From assembly GCA_934434905.1 (NCBI GenBank), contig CAKSAI010000102.1, positions 1 through 9,753 on the forward strand: 9,753 nt of DNA, written 5' to 3'. The stretch comes from an uncultured Lachnospiraceae bacterium. GTDB taxonomy: Bacteria; Bacillota; Clostridia; Lachnospirales; Lachnospiraceae. The position numbers and the translations under genes are program-made. Positions 1-6,757 of this stretch are shown here, piece by piece (positions within the stretch are counted from its first letter, which is position 1; each line of letters begins with the position of its first letter). The notes beneath the pieces are model-generated. The model was not told where the DNA came from, did no database searches, and saw nothing but the letters and a program-made list of their open reading frames with translations.

Positions 1-2647
1 TCCACGGCAGACGACCGATTGCCTCCAAATTGGCGGCATTATACCGGGCGCCCGTGCCCAGCGTGCTTTCCAGCTCTCTTCCGTATTGATACTGCGTCTC
101 GGCGGATGTCCACCACTTCACGAATTCCCAGCACTTCTCCGGATCCTTCGCCTTCGACATGATGGAACAGCCCGCACAGCTTACGGGTGCCGAAGCGTCT
201 ATGGTGCCATCTGCGCGCCTGGTTCCGGGGATCGGCGCCATAGACCACAGTCCTGCGATCTCCGGACCGGAAATACTGATTACGTTGTACACAGAGTAAT
301 TGGCTACCGCAATGGGCATCTCGCCGCTGCGGATACGTGTCTCCAGAGAGTAGGAAAACGGAAGGCCATAGCTCTTATAAAACTTCATATAGGTATAAAA
401 AGCATCCAGCGATTCCTTTTCACCCAGCATGGATTTCGTCCCTTGGGCATTGTACAGGCTGCCGCCGTTTTGGAACAGGAACATATAGAACGACGTATAG
501 GCTGCCGGAATGGCAAAGTTCATGTTGTTTGACTGTATCGTCGGCAACACCTCGATCATATCATCCCAGGTCTTCAGATCATAGACATCGATCCCCAATG
601 ACTGCATGATATCCTTCCGGTAGAACAGAACCGGGAAATCCATTGTCTCCGGCACTGCGTAAACCTTGTCAAGATACGTCAGTCCCTCCAGCGTCTCCGG
701 TGCAAAGCGGTCAGCCACTTCCTGCCAGTCTTCAAAATCCGACAGCGGGATCACCGCATTTCGCATGGCGTAGTTGACGGGATCGCTGCCTGTCAATTGC
801 AGGGCAACATCAGGTCCTTTTCCGGCAAGGGTCGCCGTCAGGATCGTCCCGGCCGGAACCAGCTGTACATTCACATGAATGCCACTGTCCGGCGTAAAGC
901 TCTGCTTGATCAGGCGCTCCAACACAAGCGCCTGGTCGCGGCCACCCGAAAGACCGTTTCCGATCCAGACCGTAATGGTTTCTTCATCTGAAGTCTCCCC
1001 GGAAATGCTGCTGTCGTCATGCCAGAACGAGGCAAAGAAACGCAGTATGCCGTATTTTATCTTCACAAACAGATTGGCATCCGCCTTCGGAAGCTTCGCT
1101 CCCTCTTCCGAAACAAAAATGTAGTCCAGCAGGATGGGCTGCTGCTTCTCATCCTCGATCAGCGTTGCATAGGAGCTGATGGAATCTCTGAAATAACTGT
1201 ATTTCGATGGTATGGTGGCGGGCTTCTCCGCCAGCCGTTCCAGCAGCTCTGCCAGTTGTTCCACCTGCGCCACCGCGGAATCCCGCTGATCGGAGATCTC
1301 GGTCCATGCCGCAACAATTTTCCTTAATTCCTCTGCGCACGCAGAAAGCTTCGGCATAATGTCCGGCATATAGGTGTCAAGCTGATAGTCCCGGTTGGCA
1401 TCCGGCTCGGTTCCCAGCACCGTCATCAGCGACCAGTTTATCTGGTTCAGTTCATCGAGAACCTCTTTTCCATCGATCAGGGAATCCTTCACAGCTCCCA
1501 TCACAACCTCCATACAGATCTCGTGTCTGCCCTCCGTCAGATAGAAGCGGTAGGGATCGTCACCCCCGGCCAGAGAGACCTGCCAGGAATCATCCTTCTC
1601 AAACACGATACTTCCCGCTTCCTGAAACGGAACCTCGCCGTCTATCGTGAGCCTGCGCACCGCCTGTCTTGCATTCTGCTGGCGATAACGAAAACCGATA
1701 TTGTAATATCCTGTCTTGGGGACCTCGATCTCATACGATACCCACTGTCCCACCGAGCGCCATTTATCGCCGCCTATCACGTTGAGCTTCTGCGAGGCAT
1801 AATCATAGGGAGAATTCTCCGGGGAGGAGATATCCGAAGCACCATAAATACCCGAATCCGACTTCCGGTACATATTTTCCGCCTCGCAGATCAGGATTCC
1901 GTCCTGTAACTGTCCGCTCACTGCTTCCGCGTTGGTTTCCTTCAAATAATCGTCATAGCTTATGTAGCTGTCCTCTTCCGAAAAAACCGTTATCTTCTCG
2001 ACAGCCATGGGCTCCTGTATCCCGGCAAAGGAGATCGTATGTACCCCTGCGTCGAGATAGAAGTAAAGCGCGTCACCGTAGAAGCCATTGCTGTCAGCAA
2101 CATTTGCCACCAGTGATTCCTTTATCTCCACCTGCGCATAACGGATGTCGTTGCCGCCATCCACACGCTCAATGGGCTTCTCGTCCTTGAATACACGGGG
2201 AAAACTGACACTTTCGAGTTCTGCGACAGTGGTCTCGCCGTCTATCCGGACACTGCGCTGGATCTCCGAGGCATGACCGTCAAGCGGATAGTAATCCACC
2301 TGAAATCCATACATTCCGCTGGCCGGTATGGTAAACTGCCAGGTCACGTCGGAATCCTCTTCCGTCATAAGCGCCTGCCCCAGATCATCCGGAAGATCCA
2401 CAATGCTTACATGTTCACCGCTTATATAAGAGACACCGGATATTTCTACACTTTCCCCGGTCACGGTCTGATCCTCAATGCCGGAGAGATACTTGCGGTA
2501 GCTCTGGTTGGAAGACCCTATCGTTATTTGGTTCGCGGAAGCGGTTTCTGCGTTCTCCGTAGCTGCTTTGGCCGTCACAGGTTGTATTCCCGCAAGGAAC
2601 AGACTGAGAGCCAGCACGGACGCAACCGCTCTTTTATGATATCTCAT
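1..2647 (-). CDS. Large carbohydrate-binding/solute-binding fusion protein of a sugar ABC transporter (C-terminus cut by window edge)
   Basis: The frame is open from an ATG at 2647 to the window edge, giving 882 residues without a stop. An AAAGGAGA ribosome binding site (2663-2656) lies 8 bases upstream. Residues 1-28 form a signal peptide: basic start, hydrophobic stretch 8-21, likely cleavage after A-K-A (26-28). There is no lipobox cysteine. Residues about 40-225 form a beta-rich domain. Residues about 251-392 form a second one that opens with E-A-E-N (255-258), a start typical of CBM6/CBM35-like modules. A mostly helical, charged linker (about 393-550) follows. From about 555 onward the sequence reads as a family 1 extracellular solute-binding protein, with features such as G-K-G-P-D-V-A (609-615) and a late helix K-C-W-E-F-V-K-W-W (838-846). 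The protein is about twice the usual length of about 430-450 residues for such proteins. It follows the 2723-4084 gene after 75 bases and is probably cotranscribed with it. The role is sugar capture outside the cell; the ligand is unknown. The CBM family assignment is tentative. Confidence 0.85.
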   Translation of the reverse strand, partial: MRYHKRAVASVLALSLFLAGIQPVTAKAATENAETASANQITIGSSNQSYRKYLSGIEDQTVTGESVEISGVSYISGEHVSIVDLPDDLGQALMTEEDSDVTWQFTIPASGMYGFQVDYYPLDGHASEIQRSVRIDGETTVAELESVSFPRVFKDEKPIERVDGGNDIRYAQVEIKESLVANVADSNGFYGDALYFYLDAGVHTISFAGIQEPMAVEKITVFSEEDSYISYDDYLKETNAEAVSGQLQDGILICEAENMYRKSDSGIYGASDISSPENSPYDYASQKLNVIGGDKWRSVGQWVSYEIEVPKTGYYNIGFRYRQQNARQAVRRLTIDGEVPFQEAGSIVFEKDDSWQVSLAGGDDPYRFYLTEGRHEICMEVVMGAVKDSLIDGKEVLDELNQINWSLMTVLGTEPDANRDYQLDTYMPDIMPKLSACAEELRKIVAAWTEISDQRDSAVAQVEQLAELLERLAEKPATIPSKYSYFRDSISSYATLIEDEKQQPILLDYIFVSEEGAKLPKADANLFVKIKYGILRFFASFWHDDSSISGETSDEETITVWIGNGLSGGRDQALVLERLIKQSFTPDSGIHVNVQLVPAGTILTATLAGKGPDVALQLTGSDPVNYAMRNAVIPLSDFEDWQEVADRFAPETLEGLTYLDKVYAVPETMDFPVLFYRKDIMQSLGIDVYDLKTWDDMIEVLPTIQSNNMNFAIPAAYTSFYMFLFQNGGSLYNAQGTKSMLGEKESLDAFYTYMKFYKSYGLPFSYSLETRIRSGEMPIAVANYSVYNVISISGPEIAGLWSMAPIPGTRRADGTIDASAPVSCAGCSIMSKAKDPEKCWEFVKWWTSAETQYQYGRELESTLGTGARYNAANLEAIGRLPW

Positions 2648-2722
2648 CTTCCGTTTCTCCTTTCTGCCACAGTACTCTTTTGATGCCTGCAAAACACCTG
2701 ATCACACGCTATGTCCGATGTC

Positions 2723-4084
2723 TTATTGGCCGTAATATTCGTCAATGGTTGCCTGTGCGGTCTGCTGTCCCTGCTCCATCGCCTGGCGCGGTGTGAGTGA
2801 CATATCGTAGATGCACTGTCTCATCAGGGCATCCCATTCGCTGCCAAGAACATCCCCATAGGTGGTAGAGACCGGATTGGCAAGCATGAGCTCCAGCATC
2901 TCGCCGGACTCATCATCGCGCAGAGAATTCTCCACCTGCTGGGAAACCCATTCCTTATTGCTGAGTCCCGTGCGGTTTGCCATGGCAACCAGTATCGCCG
3001 CTGCATCCTCGATATCAGGGTCGCCCTTTATGAAGCAGAAGGACTTGCAGTTTGTGGCAACACCTACATAATCGGTGGCATCCGGGCCCATAGGCAGCGG
3101 CAGCACACCGTAGTCATCGGGCATTCCGCTGGAGAAGACCTCAGATACTACCCAGAAGTCCGAGAGGTGGAACAGCGTCTTTCTGGACATAAATACATTG
3201 GATTCGGTAAGGCCGTAGTCGTTGCCGACAAAGTCTTCATTGTCCAAAAGGCCGTTCCTGTTAAAGTCCTGGCAGAACTGCAATGCGTTGAGCATATTGT
3301 CGCTGAGGCAGTTATAGACATACTTGCCATCCTTGTTGGTGACATAGTCCACATTGTTCGTCATAGTGAAGAATCCGAAGCACGGATAGCCATTCACCAT
3401 CCCCTTCACGGAACCGTTGGACTTCGTGGTAACCGTCTGGCAGATTTCCGCGAACTTGTCATAGGTCCACTGCTTGTTGCGGACAAGCTCGTACATATCT
3501 TCTATTCCATACTTATCCGCAAGCGTCTTATTATAAGTAAGCACGTTCCAGTTGATGGCCTGGCACTGCTGCTCTAAGAACGCCACGCCGTACTGCACGT
3601 TGTTTATGGTGTTAAAATCCTTGCTGACCGGAAGCCATTCATTGCTGTCCAGTCCCAGATTCTTGATCGTGGAGACATCGGCAATGTTGCCGCTGCGATA
3701 GATGCCTGAAAATTCATGCTGGATGTTGATAATGTTGGCGTACACCTTTCCGGCAGCAACACTGGTGGTGATATCCTGCTCGATGGTTGACATATTCGGC
3801 GCAAACACTTCTATATGACAGTTGTAATCCTTCTCGATCTCCTTTAAGATCTTCGCGCAGTTCTGCTTCTCCGGTGTATCGCTCTCACCGCCGATCCAAT
3901 AGGAATCTGCAATGGTGATGGTCTTACCTCCCATATCATAAATATTTTCGGTAAAGCCCGTATCACTTTTCTCCCCCGTCGGAACCTTGTCCCCGTCTGA
4001 ACTGCCCGATTGGCCACATGCGCAAAGTGCTTGCAGCATAACGACTGTAACAAGACCTAACGTAATAATCTTCTTGCATTTCAT
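2723..4084 (-). CDS. Extracellular solute-binding lipoprotein of a sugar ABC transporter
   Basis: This 453-residue protein has a lipoprotein signal: M-K-C-K-K, hydrophobic residues 6-20, and lipobox L-C-A-C with the lipidated cysteine at 23. A Ser/Gly/Asp-rich tether follows (24-45). The mature part has the size and layout of family 1 sugar-binding proteins: the first lobe begins around residue 54 (K-T-I-T-I-A-D), and the C-terminal half holds D-D-Y-G-V-L-P-L-P-M-G (323-333), the hinge-side strand common in these proteins. A possible EF-hand-like calcium loop lies at 273-284 (D-x-N-x-N-G-x-x-D-x-x-D). The mature protein has ten cysteines besides C23, which is many for an exported protein and fits an anaerobic lifestyle. 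Start support: AAAGGA at 4099-4094, 9 bases before the ATG. It is the first gene of the leftward operon under the promoter at 4157-4185. It delivers a sugar or oligosaccharide to permeases that are not in the window. The ligand cannot be read from the sequence. Confidence 0.93.
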   Translation of the reverse strand: MKCKKIITLGLVTVVMLQALCACGQSGSSDGDKVPTGEKSDTGFTENIYDMGGKTITIADSYWIGGESDTPEKQNCAKILKEIEKDYNCHIEVFAPNMSTIEQDITTSVAAGKVYANIINIQHEFSGIYRSGNIADVSTIKNLGLDSNEWLPVSKDFNTINNVQYGVAFLEQQCQAINWNVLTYNKTLADKYGIEDMYELVRNKQWTYDKFAEICQTVTTKSNGSVKGMVNGYPCFGFFTMTNNVDYVTNKDGKYVYNCLSDNMLNALQFCQDFNRNGLLDNEDFVGNDYGLTESNVFMSRKTLFHLSDFWVVSEVFSSGMPDDYGVLPLPMGPDATDYVGVATNCKSFCFIKGDPDIEDAAAILVAMANRTGLSNKEWVSQQVENSLRDDESGEMLELMLANPVSTTYGDVLGSEWDALMRQCIYDMSLTPRQAMEQGQQTAQATIDEYYGQ

Positions 4085-4156
4085 ACAAAAACATCCTTTC
4101 CTGCTTTGTTTTTTTGGTATATTATGGGAACCTCTTCGCGTGCCCTATGATCATGT

Positions 4157-4185
4157 ATTATACAATTTTCGACGGCGGAAATGAA
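4157..4185 (-). promoter_or_regulatory. Leftward promoter for the two solute-binding protein genes
   Basis: Reading leftward, a perfect TATAAT -10 box occupies 4162-4157. Seventeen bases upstream is a weak -35, TTCATT (4185-4180). Transcription would start near 4150, leaving a leader of about 66 bases before the ATG at 4084. A poor -35 with a perfect -10 is typical of activator-dependent promoters, and the -35 overlaps the inner half-site of the operator at 4188-4217. Confidence 0.65.
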
Positions 4186-4187
4186 CC

Positions 4188-4217
4188 ACAGTTTGTCTTT
4201 CTTATATCACAATTTGT
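4188..4217 (-). promoter_or_regulatory. Paired 21-bp-spaced direct repeats: putative AraC-type operator of the leftward promoter
   Basis: On the minus strand, ACAAATTGT (4217-4209) and ACAAACTGT (4196-4188) are direct repeats whose starts are exactly 21 bp apart, two helical turns. The inner copy begins 34 bases before the first base of the -10 box at 4162. The same two numbers (21 and 34) hold for the rightward pair. AraC-family dimers commonly bind two direct half-sites about 21 bp apart with the inner one touching the -35; the likely binder is the regulator encoded at 6758-7576. The binding assignment is inference. Confidence 0.65.
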
Positions 4218-4276
4218 ATGGGATTTGAGCAGAAGCCCGCAACGCAAAGCACGTGATTACCGGCTTTTCCCATAAT

Positions 4277-4306
4277 ATAAATTGTACCCTTCATAAAATA
4301 AATTGT
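4277..4306 (+). promoter_or_regulatory. Paired 21-bp-spaced direct repeats: putative AraC-type operator of the rightward promoter
   Basis: ATAAATTGT occurs at 4277-4285 and again at 4298-4306, with starts exactly 21 bp apart. Similarity extends beyond the 9-mer: both copies are followed by four variable bases and then TTCAT (4290-4294 and 4311-4315). The inner copy starts 34 bases before the first base of the -10 at 4332, and its downstream part overlaps the -35. The pair is arranged back to back with the leftward pair, around a centre near 4247. Confidence 0.7.
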
Positions 4307-4308
4307 GG

Positions 4309-4337
4309 TTTTCATCAAATACCCGTGATGATACAAT
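4309..4337 (+). promoter_or_regulatory. Rightward promoter for the GH78-type enzyme and AraC-type regulator
   Basis: The -10 box is TACAAT (4332-4337), preceded by TG at 4329-4330, which makes an extended -10 (TGATACAAT). A weak -35, TTTTCA (4309-4314), lies 17 bases upstream, inside the inner operator repeat. Transcription would begin near 4344, about 31 bases before the chosen start codon at 4375. This placement also argues against any translation start upstream of 4344. Confidence 0.65.
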
Positions 4338-4374
4338 ACTTGTATCGCAACTTGCAGAAATGAGGTCATTCAGA

Positions 4375-6744
4375 ATGGATAACACGATCACTCCACGCCA
4401 GAGAAAATGCTTTGCCACCGCCATTAAATTTACCGAAGGCAATGTAAAAAATCCGGAACATATCACAAATTCCGGGAACAGCTACACCGAGCTTATCTGG
4501 GATATGGGAAAAGAAAAGCCTTATCTATGTATCGATCTGGGTTCTTTCTCACCGGGCGGATACCCTGTATTTGAGATAGAGGGGTTTGAAGGCGATCCCA
4601 TTTTGCGCATTTCCTATTCCGACTGGTACGATTATATCTGTGATCCAAAGTACCGGGATCACGGTGATTTCAAGCGCGGGTGCTGTAAGTATCTGGGTCC
4701 GGAGCTTCCGGTAATGCCCGGAAACCCCAACCGCTTCGAGCTCTACCACATCTGCCGTAAGGGCTCCTATACGTACCCGCTGATCCAGGGTCAGCAGCGC
4801 TTTGCCCTGCTGACCCTGGACCAGCCCGGCTGCTCTGTGAAGGTCTCTTCCTTTTATATATACTATACTTCCTCTCTGCAACCCTATCCCGGCGGCTTTC
4901 GCTCCAGCGACAAGCGGCTGGATCGCCTGTGGGACGCAAGTATCTACACCGTGCAGCTGGCGACGCTGTCGAATTCGGCAAGCCTTGACATCACAGGTAA
5001 CCGCCTGATGGTCCGTGCCCTTACTAAGGGCAATAAGGCAAGCGTGCTGAACGTGGGTACTGACTGGTCTGACTACACACTGCATTTAGAATGCGAGCTG
5101 CCCATTGAGCCCGACTGTGAAAATGCCGTTTTCTGGTCGGTGCGTGCCGCAGACGACAATAACGCCTATGTATTCCGTCTGTCGCAAAACGGTCAGCTGC
5201 GGTATTATCTGCGCAAAGACGGCGTAAACTATGAAAAGCCACTTACCCAGGAGACTGCGGCTTCGATAGAATATAACAACCCCTTCTGCATAGATACCGT
5301 TGTTTGCGGAAATCATATATCTGTCTCTGTGGACGGCACACACCTTTCCACTGTATCCGCCGGGGACATTCCCTGCGGCAGCATCGGCTTCTGTCCCACC
5401 AGCGAGACGTGGTTCATCGTGAATGGCTTTACCGTCGCTGCAGCTGATGGCAGCATTCTCTATAAGGAAGATTTTCAAAACGGTCTTTCGGACTATCGCT
5501 ATAACGCTGCGGAAGAATTTATTGCCGATGGTGCCAAGCGTGACCGCCTGCCCTGGGTGGGTGATCTGTTCTGGACCTTTGAAAATGTGTATTATTCCTT
5601 CGGCAATTTTGTCCCGGCTATCAATACCATTGAGATGTTCCGCCGCCACCAATGCCCCGACGGCTATGTGTGGGGCACCTGCTATCCGGAAAACCGCACG
5701 GCACCGGGGGTCTTCGATTATGGTATGTATCAGTCGGATATTTTCTCCGCCTGGTATGTGATCACCATATCCCGCAACTACCTCTATACTGCGGACAAGA
5801 AGAACCTGGAGAGATGGTACGAGTCTGTAAAAAAAGACCTGAATTATCTTTCTATGCAGGTGGAAAGCACCGGGCTTTTCTACCAGAGATACGAGACCTC
5901 AAAGGGCCTCTGGGATCACATGTTAAATGATTACGGCTACTACAGCTATAATAACATCATCATCCAGCAGGCCTTCCGGGAAGGCGCATTTATCGCCGGT
6001 GCCATGGGCGACAGCAGCAATGCCGCTCTGTACCTGGCTACCGCCGACAAGATGCTTCATGCCATCCGCGCTGCCTTCTTCTGTGAGGAGACCGGAATGC
6101 TCATCGAGGGCAAGGACCGCACGGATCCCTGCTATTCCTCCACCGGATTTGCGCTTGCATTTGGGCTTATCCCGGAAGAATATGCAGCAAAGACGGTAAG
6201 AAACATGTGCAAAGAACAGGAACGGAGCTTCAAGAACGGGAAATTGGCGATTCTGTTCATACACGGCTGCTTCCGATACGGATTCTCCGAAGAAGCATAC
6301 CGCATGCTGACAGGCTCCACCGGAAAGATCGAATTCTTAGGCGAATGCACTCTCAACTGGATCGACGCCGTGCATGACGAGAAAGGACCTGCCTGCACCA
6401 CAGAGTCCATGCCCTACAGCCACAACCGTGTGGCAAACGGTGAATCCTGGGGCGATTCCTCCCACCCGGATACGGCAGTTGCATTCCTGTTAAGCGGAGA
6501 TATCCTGGGCATCCAGCCTGCCTCCCCAGGATTTAAAACCTTCCGTTTTCAGCCGCACCCTTGCGCGCTTCGCAGTGCAAGGGGCATTGTACCGACACCA
6601 TACGGCACCATCGATGCCTCGTATGAAATCGCAGAAAACGGCAGCCTTACGGTAACTCTTTGTCACCCGAAGGAACTTGAGGGCGACATTATTATAGAAG
6701 AAAAATACCGGAACCATGCAATCATAAATAAGATCGCAAAATAA
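4375..6744 (+). CDS. GH78-type (alpha-L-rhamnosidase-like) six-hairpin glycosidase with an inserted lectin-like domain, cytoplasmic
   Basis: The start is ATG 4375, preceded by GAGG (4362-4365) with 9-base spacing; an ATG at 4360 and a TTG at 4303 are in frame but lack good ribosome sites. The product has 789 residues and no signal peptide, so it acts on imported oligosaccharides. Residues 1-170 are a beta-rich N-terminal region. L-W-D-A-S (185-189) marks the usual start of the GH78 (alpha/alpha)6 barrel. Residues about 216-377 look like an inserted concanavalin-type (LamG-like) sandwich. The barrel then resumes at D-G-A-K-R-D-R-L-P-W-V-G-D (385-397), the counterpart of the family motif D-C-P-Q-R-E-R-x-G-W-x-G-D, with D385 and D397 kept and Glu replaced by D390. 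Residues about 710-770 form a C-terminal beta domain typical of bacterial rhamnosidases. The likely reaction is removal of terminal alpha-L-rhamnose, but this is a divergent branch and the substrate could differ. It is the first gene of the rightward operon. Confidence 0.8.
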   Translation: MDNTITPRQRKCFATAIKFTEGNVKNPEHITNSGNSYTELIWDMGKEKPYLCIDLGSFSPGGYPVFEIEGFEGDPILRISYSDWYDYICDPKYRDHGDFKRGCCKYLGPELPVMPGNPNRFELYHICRKGSYTYPLIQGQQRFALLTLDQPGCSVKVSSFYIYYTSSLQPYPGGFRSSDKRLDRLWDASIYTVQLATLSNSASLDITGNRLMVRALTKGNKASVLNVGTDWSDYTLHLECELPIEPDCENAVFWSVRAADDNNAYVFRLSQNGQLRYYLRKDGVNYEKPLTQETAASIEYNNPFCIDTVVCGNHISVSVDGTHLSTVSAGDIPCGSIGFCPTSETWFIVNGFTVAAADGSILYKEDFQNGLSDYRYNAAEEFIADGAKRDRLPWVGDLFWTFENVYYSFGNFVPAINTIEMFRRHQCPDGYVWGTCYPENRTAPGVFDYGMYQSDIFSAWYVITISRNYLYTADKKNLERWYESVKKDLNYLSMQVESTGLFYQRYETSKGLWDHMLNDYGYYSYNNIIIQQAFREGAFIAGAMGDSSNAALYLATADKMLHAIRAAFFCEETGMLIEGKDRTDPCYSSTGFALAFGLIPEEYAAKTVRNMCKEQERSFKNGKLAILFIHGCFRYGFSEEAYRMLTGSTGKIEFLGECTLNWIDAVHDEKGPACTTESMPYSHNRVANGESWGDSSHPDTAVAFLLSGDILGIQPASPGFKTFRFQPHPCALRSARGIVPTPYGTIDASYEIAENGSLTVTLCHPKELEGDIIIEEKYRNHAIINKIAK
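4784..4820 (+). repeat. Perfect 14-bp stem-loop inside the GH78-type coding region
   Basis: TCCAGGGTCAGCAG (4784-4797) and its exact reverse complement CTGCTGACCCTGGA (4807-4820) enclose a 9-base loop. The stem is GC-rich and would be very stable in mRNA. It lies about 410 bases after the start codon. No T-tract follows, so it is not a standard terminator. It encodes two neighbouring beta-strand segments around residues 137-150; function, if any, is unknown. Confidence 0.6.
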
Positions 6745-6757
6745 TGGAGGAACGCTT

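Larger units (their letters stand above)
4118..4279. repeat. 13-bp perfect inverted repeat flanking the divergent control region
   Basis: The arm TATATTATGGGAA (4118-4130) is the exact reverse complement of TTCCCATAATATA (4267-4279), with 136 bases between. A shorter third copy, TCCCATA, reads leftward at 4223-4217, directly upstream of the outer leftward half-site. The right arm abuts the outer rightward half-site (starting 4277); the left arm lies in the leader of the 2723-4084 gene. Possible roles are an additional operator, a looping site or chance in A/T-rich DNA; none is shown by the sequence. Confidence 0.5.

Noticed and set aside
86..532. 148-codon open frame on the plus strand opposite the large binding protein
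   Set aside because: It is antisense to a well-supported coding frame, has no recognisable domain, and its composition fits a shadow frame.
2648..2722. Possible terminator or separate promoter between the two binding-protein genes
   Set aside because: Only a 5-bp stem (TTTTG/CAAAA) was seen, with no convincing -10/-35 pair; cotranscription is simpler.
4162..4170. GAAAATTGT on the minus strand as a possible fifth divergent half-site
   Set aside because: It overlaps the -10 region, is 26 bases from the nearest half-site instead of 21, and lacks the AY start.
4218..4276. Catabolite-repression (CcpA cre) site in the divergent region
   Set aside because: No stretch matched the cre pattern well enough; the palindrome-like bits are short.
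4303..4374. In-frame TTG start at 4303 and ATG at 4360 for the GH78-type gene
   Set aside because: The TTG lies inside the operator and upstream of the predicted transcription start; the GAGG ribosome site at 4362-4365 fits only ATG 4375.
4549..5652. Two long minus-strand open frames (178 and 188 codons) opposite the GH78-type gene
   Set aside because: No ribosome site or family resemblance was seen; they mirror a clearly real gene on the plus strand.
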